Shown one piece after another: positions 26,795 to 35,814 of a stretch of DNA of 64,000 bases (the stretch's first letter is position 1; each line of letters starts with the position of its first letter). The stretch spans positions 31,636 through 95,635 of the forward strand of contig NZ_JAIEPN010000093.1 in assembly GCF_019748365.1 (NCBI RefSeq), written 5' to 3'. The DNA is from Novosphingobium sp. (GTDB lineage Bacteria; Pseudomonadota; Alphaproteobacteria; Sphingomonadales; Sphingomonadaceae). A model generated the notes under the pieces. That model did no database searches. It worked only from the letters and a program-made list of their open reading frames with translations, and was not told the DNA's origin. The translations under genes and the position numbers were made by a program.

Positions 26795-28390
26795 TCAGGC
26801 TGACGCGATGAGCGACAGGATCTGTTCGCGCCGACGCCGGAAGTACGGCTGAACCGGCTCCAGGCCCCGCACCAGATCCTGCGCCGCTGCCACACGGCCG
26901 GTGCGGGCAAAATGATCCGCGCATTCGATGATGACCGGCGGCTGATCGTCTCCGCGCTGCAAAGCCTGTTCGTAATAGCCCTCAGCCGTGACCGGATCGG
27001 TTTCGGCCAGCGCACGCGCCAGCAGCAGATAGGGCTGCGGCGTGCTGCGATCTGCGGCAATCCAGTCGTTTGCGGCAGCCTTCGCGGCGTCGATCTGCGA
27101 AAGCGCGAGGAACGCACGGAGCTTGGTGCCGTAGAAATGCGACCGCGCGGTTGCCCGGGGAGGCACATCGCCCAGCAGGGCCAGCGCGGCTGAAGCATCG
27201 CCGCGCGCAAGGCAGATCCTTGCTGCCAGCACCGGTTCCAGCAAGCCACCTTCCATCACATGCACGGCGTCGTCCAGCCGTCCGGCCAGCAAGGCTGCAT
27301 CGGCATAAGCATTGGCGAGTTCCGGATCGTCGAGCAGATCCAGCCGCCCTTCCATCAACCCCAGGATCCCGGTGCGGTTGCCGCGCAGCTCGCGCAAGGC
27401 GTCGCGGATGCTTTCGCGATCAAGTCCTGCTGTGCCGGCCCCGACATAGGCGGCAACCATCCGGCCGACGTTGGTTTCGACCGCGCGCGGCGTCACATGG
27501 ACGTTGTCCTCGGTCCAGACATGATCGCGCTCCGACAGCGTGATGCTCTCATAGCTGGGGAAGTAGTCGACGAAATCGAACTCGGCCGCGGCCTGCTCGG
27601 CAGCAACCCGCAACACCGACTTGGAATAGCTGTTGGCCACCATCACATCGACCGGCCGATAGGTCGCCGACAGCGGCACGGGGGATACCGTCAGCACGAC
27701 CTTGATGCCCGGGGTCCCGTGCTCCCGGATCAGCAGCAGCGCCCGGCGCAAGTAGTCGTAGGATTCCTCCGGCGAGAGCACGTGCAGATCGAACCGGCCC
27801 GGGTTGTCGCGCAGAATCGAGCGGCGCGGAGCAACATTGAGGTAGTGACCATGCTGGTTGTCGAACCAAACCTCAGCCAGACCCAGCGTGATGATCACCG
27901 CTCGGCAATGGGTGATCGAGCGATAGGCCGAAGCAATGGCCCGCCGCCGCGTGCGCAGCACTTCCAGCGTGGTGGGGCGGATACTGGCATGAAGATGCAT
28001 GTCGACCCAGTTTTCCCGAACCGGCTCGAAACAGCGCATCGGATCGAAACTGTCGTCAAACGCCCAGGACAATTCGTTCCAGATCGAGGGCGTGCCGTAG
28101 TTGTTGAGCACATCGAGCCCGACCGCACCGAAGTCTTCATCGCTTTCAAACAGATGTCTCGTCGGCAGGGCAAATCCCCGAAACGCCAATTCGCGTTCGA
28201 CATGGCGGGCAAAGCACGACCCGATCGTGAAGATGGTCTCGCCGGGCGCGAACTGAAAGGTCGGCTTGAACTGCGGTTTCGCGATCGGCGACAGCCGCCC
28301 CGGCTCCCCTCGCCGAGGCCAGCGCCCAACCGTGTTGTCCTTGATGTTCGAAAGCGCCTCTTCGGTGCTGACCTTGATCAGTGGCATCAA
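26795..28390 (-). CDS. GSCFA-domain protein with TPR-like C-terminus
   Basis: A 531-residue cytoplasmic protein. An N-terminal GSCFA domain lies at about 45-315, with the family motif TIGSCFARHVERELAFRGF, then ITLGLAEVWFDN and VVLTVSPVPLSATYRP. The final block DHVWTEDNVHVTP carries the Asp/His pair expected of an SGNH-like hydrolase or acyltransferase fold. From about 345 the sequence becomes helical Ala-rich repeats (ANAYADAALLAGRLDDAVHVME, LLARALAETDPVTAEGYYEQAL) of TPR style. GSCFA proteins are often found in polysaccharide loci, and this gene is the distal member of one. It may modify a sugar or carrier; the substrate is unknown. Confidence 0.82.
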   Translation of the reverse strand: MMPLIKVSTEEALSNIKDNTVGRWPRRGEPGRLSPIAKPQFKPTFQFAPGETIFTIGSCFARHVERELAFRGFALPTRHLFESDEDFGAVGLDVLNNYGTPSIWNELSWAFDDSFDPMRCFEPVRENWVDMHLHASIRPTTLEVLRTRRRAIASAYRSITHCRAVIITLGLAEVWFDNQHGHYLNVAPRRSILRDNPGRFDLHVLSPEESYDYLRRALLLIREHGTPGIKVVLTVSPVPLSATYRPVDVMVANSYSKSVLRVAAEQAAAEFDFVDYFPSYESITLSERDHVWTEDNVHVTPRAVETNVGRMVAAYVGAGTAGLDRESIRDALRELRGNRTGILGLMEGRLDLLDDPELANAYADAALLAGRLDDAVHVMEGGLLEPVLAARICLARGDASAALALLGDVPPRATARSHFYGTKLRAFLALSQIDAAKAAANDWIAADRSTPQPYLLLARALAETDPVTAEGYYEQALQRGDDQPPVIIECADHFARTGRVAAAQDLVRGLEPVQPYFRRRREQILSLIASA

Positions 28391-28458
28391 CCTCGTCCCC
28401 TGGTCAGGTCCGTGCGGCCCGGATCGGCCGCGTCAGATGCCGCAGCATACATCCCGGA

Positions 28459-29517
28459 TCAATCATCGCCATCCCAGCAAACGCGTTCGATCGCGGCCAG
28501 GGCGTCTTTCAGGCGCGGCAAGGGCGATGCCACCTGATCGGGAAACTCGTTCTTGACGAACCGCAGATAATCCTGCGCGCTTTCGCTGCCATAGAGCTGC
28601 TTGATCAGCCGCACCTTGGAGATCGCCATCATGTACCGGCGCGCAGGATCGCATGAACGTTGCATCGCCCGACTGGCCAGACGTTCCTGCTCACGCGCGG
28701 GCAGGCCTTGTTCAAGCTGGTCGATCGCGGATTCCGGAATGGGCTTGGTGCACAGAAACAGCGCGGTCGAGCAAACCTCACCGATGAATGTGAAGTATTC
28801 CGAAAAGAATTCCTGATCGGTCTTGATGAACGGCAACCGTTCATAAAAATAATCCTGCTGCACCACGATCGAGACACCGGGGATCAGCCGCGGAAAGTAA
28901 TTTCGCATAACGAAGCGGCTGATTTCCGGCAGCTTCAGAACATCGAGGAACAGAATTTCAATCGGATCCTCGATGCCTTGTCCCGTCTCCAGAATGTCGC
29001 CCAGTCGAAGATCGACCAGATCCGCGACCGGCTCGATCATGGCTTCGACAGCGTCGGCAAACGATTCACCCGGCTCTGCCATGCCTTCGACGTTGTTGCG
29101 CTTGAAGAACGCCGGCATGCCCGGATTGATGATGGCGCGCTCGAACGAGATGATCGGCTTCGTCCAGCGCTTGGTCGCCGTCTTGAACGACCGGTTCTGC
29201 CGAAGGCCCTCGCCGAAGCACACTGTCGAGGCGCCAAGGAATATGCCCGCATCGATGATCAAGCCGCTCCCCGTGTAACGCTCCCGCGCCAGCGTAAACA
29301 ACACACGCTTCTCAAGCATCGACATCATCGAGGGAACCTTGACCGCCGACTGGCTGATGCTCCCGAGCAAACGCGAAAACGCGGGGTTGAACCGCACCAT
29401 GCGCATCGGTTCGGCGTCAGGCTGCGGCTCCGCCGTGGCCAGCCCCGTCGCAGGCAGCACCGTCGCCGCTGGACCATGCTTGACCATCACCAAGTTCCTT
29501 TTCACAATATCATGCAT
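28459..29517 (-). CDS. Methyltransferase-like protein of polysaccharide locus
   Basis: A 352-residue protein with no signal peptide. A Rossmann-type nucleotide-binding loop is visible at about 87-97 (LIIDAGIFLGASTVCFGEGL). An acidic strand follows (PIEILFLDVLK), then VMRNYFPRLIPGVSIVVQQDYFYERLPFI, the order seen in class I methyltransferase-like proteins (Methyltransf_24 style) found near capsule genes. The SAM-binding acidic residue after beta-2 is replaced by a longer segment (ISFERAIINPG). The call is therefore structural, and the reaction is unknown. It sits between the export genes and the GSCFA gene on the same strand. Confidence 0.55.
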   Translation of the reverse strand: MHDIVKRNLVMVKHGPAATVLPATGLATAEPQPDAEPMRMVRFNPAFSRLLGSISQSAVKVPSMMSMLEKRVLFTLARERYTGSGLIIDAGIFLGASTVCFGEGLRQNRSFKTATKRWTKPIISFERAIINPGMPAFFKRNNVEGMAEPGESFADAVEAMIEPVADLVDLRLGDILETGQGIEDPIEILFLDVLKLPEISRFVMRNYFPRLIPGVSIVVQQDYFYERLPFIKTDQEFFSEYFTFIGEVCSTALFLCTKPIPESAIDQLEQGLPAREQERLASRAMQRSCDPARRYMMAISKVRLIKQLYGSESAQDYLRFVKNEFPDQVASPLPRLKDALAAIERVCWDGDD

Positions 29518-29651
29518 TGCCGCGTGCTATACCCATTGTGCCGCATGTGCCGAGAAATTTTGACGTTGCCGCCGAGAGCATGACGGGGAAATCGGCGTCG
29601 GACGCCCCGCAGCGCTTCATGCGACCAATACATTCATCGATCGACCCGGTT

Positions 29652-29685
29652 GGCAGTGCCCCGTGTTTATAGAGCGGGCACTGCC
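29652..29685 (-). terminator. Inverted repeat after the polysaccharide export operon
   Basis: Ten-base perfect arms GGCAGTGCCC/GGGCACTGCC with a 14-base loop lie 14 bases past the kpsD-like stop codon. No T-run follows, so it may be a factor-dependent terminator or an mRNA-stabilising hairpin within the 181-base gap. Confidence 0.5.
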
Positions 29686-29698
29686 GACCAGACATTGA

Positions 29699-30919
29699 TC
29701 AGTACGTAAAGCGCTGGGTTGTCCGGCTTTTGCCGATGCTGGTGATCTCGTTGAAGAGCTGCGCCAGCTTGCTCACCTGAACCGACTGCGAAGTCGCGAC
29801 ATAAACGACGTCACGGTCACGCATCGCGAAGTTCTGCGCCAGAAGCAGGCCGTCGGCCGACTTGAGGTTGACCTGATACACAACCGGCACCGTCGCATTC
29901 GCCGCCAGATAGTCAGGCAGTGGATCGGTCCGCAAAGACTTTGCGACATCGACAGGTTCGTACCGCAGCACATAGACACCGAAAGGATCGGCAAGGCTGT
30001 CATTCAGCCCGCCACCATTGCCCAGTGCCTCCGCGAGATTCACCTTCGACTTGGCAAACGTCACTTCCTGATTGCGGTTGGTTGCGCCAAGCACAACCAA
30101 GGTCTGGGGCTCCTGCGACAAGGTGACAAGATCACCCGGAACCAGATAAATGTTTTCATTGGGGTTCGCCTGCAGGTCGACAAGCCGCACGGACCGCACG
30201 ACGCCGCCGCGCGTCAGCTGCACGATCATGTCCCGCGCCTTGCCGGTCGTTCCCCCGGCCTGCGAAAGCGCATCGAGCAGGCGCGTGCCTGCACCGAAGA
30301 GCGGAACCCGGCCAGGGCGGTTGACATCGCCGCCGATGGTCACCGCATTGTCGGTCGTCTGCACCACCTGGACAAGCGCCTGCGTCTGGCTGGCTTTCCC
30401 GCGCAGCGCCGCGATGATCGCCTGTTGCACCTGGCGCGTGGTCAGCCCGGCAGCACGGATCTCGCCGGCAAACGGCACCATGATCGTACCGGACTGATCG
30501 ACCGTCTGGACCGGGACCGTTGCGCTTTGCGCGCCGACCAGACCCGGCTGGGTCGCAGTCGCGGCGTTGACCGGTCCAAGCAGACCAGACCCGAACTCCC
30601 AAAGCGTCACCGAAACCGCGTCGCCGACATGAACCGTGACGACCGGCGGCGGCGCCGGGGTAGCCAGCGGACTGAACCCGTCAGGGGCCGCACGCGACAG
30701 CGCAGTCAAGGTAATCCGATCAACCGGAACCAGCAGGAACGGCGGCGCCTCGCTGCCCGCTTCCTCCGAGATCTGCTTCGAAAGCGGACCCGTAATCGGC
30801 ATCGAGGCACAACCCGCAAGCGAGAACATCAGGACGCCGGGCAGAAGTGCTCGTGCAAGACCTGCACGCGAGAGTCTGCTCATTACAGCGACGGTCGGCA
30901 AGAATTCATGATCTGTCAC
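29699..30919 (-). CDS. Polysaccharide export lipoprotein (KpsD/Wza-type)
   Basis: A 406-residue outer-membrane polysaccharide export protein. A signal with lipobox FSLAG|C is present; the internal ATG at 30883 (MSRLSRAGLARALLPGVLMFSLAGCAS) gives the best lipoprotein signal and may be the true start. A Poly_export domain lies at about 90-190 (VVTVHVGDAVSVTLWEFG, VDQSGTIMVPFAGEIRAAGLTTRQVQQAI). Two SLBB segments follow (AVTIGGDVNRPGRVPLFGAG..LLDALSQAGG, and QTLVVLGATNRNQEVTFAK..NLAEALGNGGGL). It should form the outer-membrane exit pore for the ABC exporter encoded upstream. Confidence 0.92.
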   Translation of the reverse strand: MTDHEFLPTVAVMSRLSRAGLARALLPGVLMFSLAGCASMPITGPLSKQISEEAGSEAPPFLLVPVDRITLTALSRAAPDGFSPLATPAPPPVVTVHVGDAVSVTLWEFGSGLLGPVNAATATQPGLVGAQSATVPVQTVDQSGTIMVPFAGEIRAAGLTTRQVQQAIIAALRGKASQTQALVQVVQTTDNAVTIGGDVNRPGRVPLFGAGTRLLDALSQAGGTTGKARDMIVQLTRGGVVRSVRLVDLQANPNENIYLVPGDLVTLSQEPQTLVVLGATNRNQEVTFAKSKVNLAEALGNGGGLNDSLADPFGVYVLRYEPVDVAKSLRTDPLPDYLAANATVPVVYQVNLKSADGLLLAQNFAMRDRDVVYVATSQSVQVSKLAQLFNEITSIGKSRTTQRFTY

Positions 30920-30969
30920 GGCGTGCCCCAGGTTCTTTGGCAGGGATGGAAGGAATGCAAGACATCAGG

Positions 30970-31722
30970 TCACTCGGCGATCCTGGCCATGGCTTGAGTT
31001 CCGGCTCTGCCTTCTTCGAGTGACGGCGCTTCGACCGCCCGATGGTCTTGGCTGACGGCGCTGGCCGCCTGTCCGGCCGCGGCATCCGCTTCGAACAAGG
31101 CAATCGCGTCGCGCAGGTTCTCAAAGAACAGCGGGGAGGCATCGCGTCGCAGCACGAGGGCGCAATCGCAATAGGCCTCCGCCACGCGGGGCTGGCGGGT
31201 GGCCACTACTGCCCCTGCCGTCGCCGTACGCGCCTCGTAGAGCTGACGCCAGAGATCGCGCGTTGCCGGATCGCCGGGACCGATGATGTTGTCGAACAGA
31301 TAGGTATCGAACGGAAGCGCATAAGTCAGCGCATAGGCGACCGACAGGCGGGTCCGCACAGGCAGGTCGCGCATCGGACGATCGATCCAATCCCTCAGAT
31401 CGAGGATCCCGCAAATGAAATCGACAACCTCGCCGGGATCGGCATCATAGATCCGGGCAGCAAAGACGATGTTCTGCCTGACCGAGCTGGCAAACCGGAA
31501 AGCCCGGTTGTAGCCCGCCGGGAACGACAGATGAGCCCGCCGTTCGATGCGTCCGCCGGTTGGATCGAGGATGCCGGCAAGAAGCCCCACGAGCGTGGTC
31601 TTGCCGGTCTCAGGTCCGCCAAGGATCGCCATCCGGCGGTGCGACGGCAGATCGATCGTGACGCCATCGATTTCGTTCCGGCCACGCTGATAGGCGAAAC
31701 TGACATTGTCCAGCCTGATCAT
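30970..31722 (-). CDS. Capsule ABC exporter ATP-binding protein (KpsT-type) with altered catalytic residues
   Basis: A 250-residue ATPase that should drive polysaccharide export with the KpsM-type permease just upstream. Walker A is GGPETGKT at 35-42. The rest follows KpsT/BexA order: FPAGYNRAFRFASSVRQNIVF, a weak signature (RTRLSVAYAL) and FDTYLFDNIIGPGD. Two features are odd. Asp144 of Walker B is followed by Asn145 instead of the catalytic Glu, and the switch His is replaced by Arg176 (VVATRQPRVAEAYCD). It may hydrolyse ATP poorly, act in a modified way, or be inactive. It ends with a 60-residue Ala-rich tail. Confidence 0.85.
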   Translation of the reverse strand: MIRLDNVSFAYQRGRNEIDGVTIDLPSHRRMAILGGPETGKTTLVGLLAGILDPTGGRIERRAHLSFPAGYNRAFRFASSVRQNIVFAARIYDADPGEVVDFICGILDLRDWIDRPMRDLPVRTRLSVAYALTYALPFDTYLFDNIIGPGDPATRDLWRQLYEARTATAGAVVATRQPRVAEAYCDCALVLRRDASPLFFENLRDAIALFEADAAAGQAASAVSQDHRAVEAPSLEEGRAGTQAMARIAE

Positions 31723-31725
31723 GGC

Positions 31726-32556
31726 TCAATCCTTCTCTTCAAGAAAGCGGCGCGTACCCGCTTCGAGCAGCAGCCCAAAGAACAGCAACACCACCGTAAA
31801 GGTCACGATGTAGCCGTAGTCAGTCAACTGATTGGGATAAAAGGGATAAAACGCGTGGCGGAACCAGTTCACACCATGAATGACGGGATTGAGCGCGAAG
31901 TACCAACGGCTGTCAGGTGGAAGATAAGCGGCAACAAAGTAAGGCCCGGAGAAATGCAGTGATGCGCGGGCGATTGCCGGCCAGAGCAAATCCCACGCCG
32001 GGATGATCCGCGCGATCACCGAGTTCAGTATGCCGGTCGCGATCCCCAGCATGAGCACAACCAGCAAAGCGGCAATCGCTGTCACCGGATCGCCGGGAAT
32101 TGCCGCATTGACCCCGAAAAACAGGTAAAGGCTGGCGAAGAAGCCGATCGCAACCACTGCGCTGCTGACCAGGTGCAGCAAGGCATGCACCAGTATGTGG
32201 TCGAACGGCCGCTCGATGGGAAACCGCTGGCGCTGCGCCACAGCATTCAAGGGTTGGCGCAGGCGCAGCGAGGTATGGATGAAGAGATAGATCGGAAAGA
32301 CGCCCGTGCCGATAAACAGCAACAGGCTCGAACCATAGGGCGGCGTCCGTGACAGCGCGGAGAACAGCAATCCAATCGTGGCAACAATGACCAGCGGCTC
32401 GATCCCCGAGGCCAGATACCCGAGCGTGAAATTCTGCCCATGCCGCATGCCCGCTTCGCGGAACAGCAAGGCGGAAAGCACGTTGTACTGATTGCGAAGT
32501 GCCAGCCGCCGCGGCCCCGCAGCGTAGATACGGCCACTCGGGTAGGTCTGGGTCAA
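31726..32556 (-). CDS. Capsule ABC exporter permease (KpsM-type)
   Basis: A 276-residue ABC-2 type permease with six hydrophobic segments. Landmarks are NVLSALLFREAGMRHG near the N-terminus, IEPLVIVATIGLLFSAL, LFIGTGVFPIYLFIHTSL, and the C-terminal ARASLHFSGPYFVAAYLPPDSRWYFALNPVIHGVNWFRHAFYP typical of KpsM/BexB/CtrC. It lies four bases before the ATPase gene and overlaps the upstream kpsE-like stop by ATGA. It should move polysaccharide across the inner membrane. Confidence 0.93.
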   Translation of the reverse strand: MTQTYPSGRIYAAGPRRLALRNQYNVLSALLFREAGMRHGQNFTLGYLASGIEPLVIVATIGLLFSALSRTPPYGSSLLLFIGTGVFPIYLFIHTSLRLRQPLNAVAQRQRFPIERPFDHILVHALLHLVSSAVVAIGFFASLYLFFGVNAAIPGDPVTAIAALLVVLMLGIATGILNSVIARIIPAWDLLWPAIARASLHFSGPYFVAAYLPPDSRWYFALNPVIHGVNWFRHAFYPFYPNQLTDYGYIVTFTVVLLFFGLLLEAGTRRFLEEKD

Positions 32557-34010
32557 AGCCTATGCTCCAGGATCGAGTTGCGCACCAGCAAACCGACCAC
32601 CCAGACCATGCCGGCCCCTGCGATCAGAAGAAGGAACGCCATCCAGCGATCGGGCGCAACCGGGCTTTCCGGCAGCGACGGGCGCACATAGGTGGTCAGA
32701 TAGAGCCGCTGCGCCGCGGCAGCAGATTGCGCGTTGCTGAGCGCAGCCTGCGTGGCCGAGAGTACGCTGTTGGCATTGGCCAGCTGCGTGCTGAGAACCT
32801 GGAAATTGTTCGTCGAGACCGTGTTCGCGGTGCTGACAGCGCCTGCGAGGGCGCGCTCGTTGGCCGCAAGCTGCTGGCGCAGGAGCACAATCTGAGGAGC
32901 CTTGGGATTGTGCAGCTGCCCTTCCAGAACTTCGATCTGCGACTGGATCAGCGCGATGTTGGCCCGCGTGGTCGTGGCGACCTGCGTGTTGGCCTGGATA
33001 ACCCCGAGCGAGGGGCTGTCCGCACCGCCGCGCGCCAGATTCGCAATCTGCCGCTGCAAATCGGTCACCTGCTGGTTCGCCCGCTCAAACTGCTCCTTGG
33101 CAAATCGGACCGTATCCGCCTGGGACTGGTTGCCGATGTCGTTGACGAGCTGGTTGGACAGGCCGAGAAGCGCGTTGGCAATGTTGAGGCTGTCCTGCGC
33201 GGCATACGCCTTGACCCGAACGAGCGCGAGACCGGTCGTCACGTCATAATCGGACGAGACCATGCCCTTCCAGTAGCGACCGAGTGCCTCCTGGCTCGCC
33301 GTGTCGGACAAGCGCGTGAACGGATCGGACGGCTTGCTGTACATCGCCTTGAGGTTGACCTTGGCGTGAACATCGTTCGCGGCCTGCGGGCTGCGGGCAT
33401 AGTCGGCAACCGTGAAGTTATCGAGCAAGTCACTGCCCGGCGTCGGATTGCCGCCGAACAAGGCAGAAAGGGAGGCACCGCTGTTGGACTTCCCCATCGC
33501 TGCCGGGTTGCCCACCGGCACACGCACCGAAAAACGAAACTCGGTGACATACTGATCGGGCAGTACGAAGAAGATGTACAACGCCCCCAGCACGATCGGG
33601 GCAACGAACGAGAGCGCGAACCAGATCAGCCCGCCCTTCGACATCATGCGCGTGCGACCGGGCAACGACGGTCCGGATACGCTGGAATCGGGCTGCTTGT
33701 CCGATGAAGGACGCAGCATGAAGGGGCCTTCCGTCTCCGGAGCGACCGGTGTTTCGGTTTGGGTTCCTGCGGACGCAGCGTGGGCCGACGACAGGTCAGG
33801 ATCGAGGCTGTTGTATTCGCGGGTGGTGCGCAGCGGCGCCTCCACCAGTCTCGCTTCGTTCGTGCCAGACCTGCCCTCCGCGCGAGCGGCAGGCAAACGG
33901 GTCATAAGGTCCCGCAACGAGCGCGTGGCAGCCGGCAACGTGCCGTCTCCGGCCTGCCCCTGCCCCTCGTCGTGCTTCTGCTCGTCCCCAGTTTCGCCGC
34001 CAGCGACCAT
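32553..34010 (-). CDS. Capsule export inner-membrane/periplasmic protein (KpsE/CtrB-type, PCP family)
   Basis: About 485 residues. The ATG at 34010 has AGGGGA eight bases upstream (a GTG one codon earlier is possible). A long Pro/Ser/Glu-rich cytoplasmic N-terminus (1-125) is longer than in classic KpsE. A membrane helix lies at about 128-148 (LIWFALSFVAPIVLGALYIFFVLP). The periplasmic domain has YVTEFRFSVRVP and a coiled-coil stretch from about 290 to 430 (FAKEQFERANQQVTDLQRQIANL). A second helix near the C-terminus (WMAFLLLIAGAGMVWVVGLLV) ends the protein. It should link the ABC exporter to the outer-membrane lipoprotein. Confidence 0.88.
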   Translation of the reverse strand: MVAGGETGDEQKHDEGQGQAGDGTLPAATRSLRDLMTRLPAARAEGRSGTNEARLVEAPLRTTREYNSLDPDLSSAHAASAGTQTETPVAPETEGPFMLRPSSDKQPDSSVSGPSLPGRTRMMSKGGLIWFALSFVAPIVLGALYIFFVLPDQYVTEFRFSVRVPVGNPAAMGKSNSGASLSALFGGNPTPGSDLLDNFTVADYARSPQAANDVHAKVNLKAMYSKPSDPFTRLSDTASQEALGRYWKGMVSSDYDVTTGLALVRVKAYAAQDSLNIANALLGLSNQLVNDIGNQSQADTVRFAKEQFERANQQVTDLQRQIANLARGGADSPSLGVIQANTQVATTTRANIALIQSQIEVLEGQLHNPKAPQIVLLRQQLAANERALAGAVSTANTVSTNNFQVLSTQLANANSVLSATQAALSNAQSAAAAQRLYLTTYVRPSLPESPVAPDRWMAFLLLIAGAGMVWVVGLLVRNSILEHRL

Positions 34011-34095
34011 CACTTGTATCCCCTGTTACCTTCCGACCCGGTTGCTAGCCGTTACCGCATCAATTTCATTGCCGGTCACGATGTCCCGGCCCCGA

Positions 34096-35388
34096 TCACA
34101 TCGCCGTTGTCAGCCGTGCATAGACGTCGTTGCCAACCAGCATCATGTTGATGGCCGGCGACTGCGCTTCACAGCGGGCCATACTCGGTGCCTCCGCGCG
34201 CGGCTCGACAGGGCTTTCCGGATGGGGCCCGGTCCACTGCGAGACACAAGGTATCTTCTCGAGGTTGCAGCGATCAGCATAGCGCCGCGCGATGTCGGTG
34301 ACTTCCACAGCCAACCCCTCATGCAACTGCGTCGGACGCAGGCCCAGCTTCAGGAAGCGCTCGTTGCAGACCGTCAGATCATTTTCGGAGGCCTCTACGC
34401 GCGGATTGGGCACAAGCTCGTAGGGCGCGCCGGTCATCTTTTCGATCATCCGCGCGAGATCGATGAGCCGATGCGTTTCGGTCATCTGGTTCATGATGGC
34501 GACGCGCTCGCCGCGCTGCGGCGGATTGGCGATAGCCAGTTCGATGCATCGGACAGTGTCGCGGATATGGATGAAGGCGCGTGTCTGACCACCGGTTCCG
34601 TGCACGGTCATGGGGTGCCCGATCGCGGCCTGCATCAGGAACCGGTTGAGCACCGTGCCGTAATCGCCGTCGTAATCGAAGCGGTTGATCAGCCTTTCAT
34701 CAAGGCTGGTCTCTTCAGTCTGCGTGCCCCACACAATACCCTGGTGCAGATCGGTGATGCGGGTCTTGAAATTGCGGTTGTAGTACCAGAAAAACAGCGC
34801 ATCCTGCGACTTGGTCATGTGGTAGATGCTGCCCGGATGAGCCGGATACAGGATCTCGATTTCCTTGGCGCCCTCGGGCGTATTGACCGTGACCGGCAGA
34901 TAGCCTTCCGGAATCTGCATCCCGGCAGTGCCATAACCATAGACCCCCATCGTTCCGAGATGGACGAGGTGGATGTCGAGACCGCTGTCAACAATCGCCG
35001 ACAACACGTCATGCGTGGCATTGAGGTTGTTGTTGACAGTGTAACGCCGCTCGCGCGTCCCCTTCATGGAATAGGGCGCAGCGCGCTGCTCGGCAAAGTG
35101 CACGATCGCGCGCGGGCGCTCGCGCTGGATCAGATCGAGCAACTGGTCATAGTCCGAACCGACAGTCAGTTTGACGAACCGGATGGTCCGCCCGGTCACT
35201 TCGCGCCACGCAGCGAGCCGCACGCTGATCGAACTGATCGGGGTCAGCGAGTCGGCTTCGAGATCGATGTCGATCTTCCGGCGCGAGAGATTGTCGACGA
35301 TAACGACGTCGTAACCGAGCTTCGACAGGTGCAATGCCGTCGGCCAGCCACAAAATCCATCGCCACCAAGCACGATGACTGTTTCCAA
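34096..35388 (-). CDS. UDP-sulfoquinovose synthase homologue (SQD1-like, NAD-dependent SDR)
   Basis: About 430 residues from a TTG start with GGGGGG seven bases upstream; an upstream ATG at 35433 in the same frame has no ribosome site. The protein closely follows SQD1: VLGGDGFCGWPTALHLS (NAD site), DSLTPISSI, HFAEQRAAPYSM, LGTMGVYG with the catalytic-type Thr, SIYHMTKSQD giving the Tyr-x3-Lys pair, HQGIVWGTQTEE, DYDGDYGTVLNRF, VHGTGGQTRAFIHIRDT and PNPRVEA. SQD1 makes UDP-sulfoquinovose from UDP-glucose and sulfite. A tail of about 45 residues after the catalytic domain is unlike plant SQD1. Lying among capsule export genes, it may supply sulfoquinovose for a polysaccharide rather than for sulfolipid. 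Confidence 0.85.
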   Translation of the reverse strand: METVIVLGGDGFCGWPTALHLSKLGYDVVIVDNLSRRKIDIDLEADSLTPISSISVRLAAWREVTGRTIRFVKLTVGSDYDQLLDLIQRERPRAIVHFAEQRAAPYSMKGTRERRYTVNNNLNATHDVLSAIVDSGLDIHLVHLGTMGVYGYGTAGMQIPEGYLPVTVNTPEGAKEIEILYPAHPGSIYHMTKSQDALFFWYYNRNFKTRITDLHQGIVWGTQTEETSLDERLINRFDYDGDYGTVLNRFLMQAAIGHPMTVHGTGGQTRAFIHIRDTVRCIELAIANPPQRGERVAIMNQMTETHRLIDLARMIEKMTGAPYELVPNPRVEASENDLTVCNERFLKLGLRPTQLHEGLAVEVTDIARRYADRCNLEKIPCVSQWTGPHPESPVEPRAEAPSMARCEAQSPAINMMLVGNDVYARLTTAM

Positions 35389-35460
35389 GTTCTTACCCCC
35401 CAAATCGTGGCTGGCGTCGAGACTTGTCCGCAAGGACGACCTCGCCCAGCAAAAGCCGGT

Positions 35461-35814
35461 TCAGATGCCGGTTTCGCGATCATGGCGCCGGATCAGGCGC
35501 AGACCTTCAAGCAGAGCCCCCAGAATCCAGCGCTGTTCCATGGCGCTGGCGCCGTCCTTGTAATAGCCCAGAACCTCTCGGATGGTGCTCGGGAAGGCTG
35601 CGATGGCTGCCTTGATGCGGGCCGTTTCGCCTTCGGCAAGAAGGTTGAAAGCGGCTTCGATTTCAACGAGTTCTTCGTCCTTCAGCTGGCCGGCCACTTC
35701 ATCCGAGATCGCCAGCTGCTGCTTCTTCACCTTGCACAGCGGTTCGCGAATCCCGCCTTCGGGAGGCTGGCGCACAATCTTGATATTGCGCGGTTCATCA
35801 ATGAAAAGGAGCAT
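35461..35814 (-). CDS. Hypothetical protein in polysaccharide locus
   Basis: A 117-residue soluble protein with no signal or membrane segment. It begins MLLFIDEPRNIKIVRQPPEGG and is helical and charged after residue 35 (VAGQLKDEELVEIEAAFNLLAEGETARIKAAI), ending RRHDRETGI. I do not recognise a family. It sits between the epimerase and sulfoquinovose synthase genes on the same strand, 72 bases upstream of the latter's start. AT-rich sequence upstream (35815-35963) could hold a promoter. Confidence 0.6.
   Translation of the reverse strand: MLLFIDEPRNIKIVRQPPEGGIREPLCKVKKQQLAISDEVAGQLKDEELVEIEAAFNLLAEGETARIKAAIAAFPSTIREVLGYYKDGASAMEQRWILGALLEGLRLIRRHDRETGI

Noticed and set aside
26793..26807. 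Small hairpin GCGTCA-GGC-TGACGC between convergent genes
   Set aside because: A six-base stem without a T-run, partly inside the GSCFA coding end; too weak to call a terminator.
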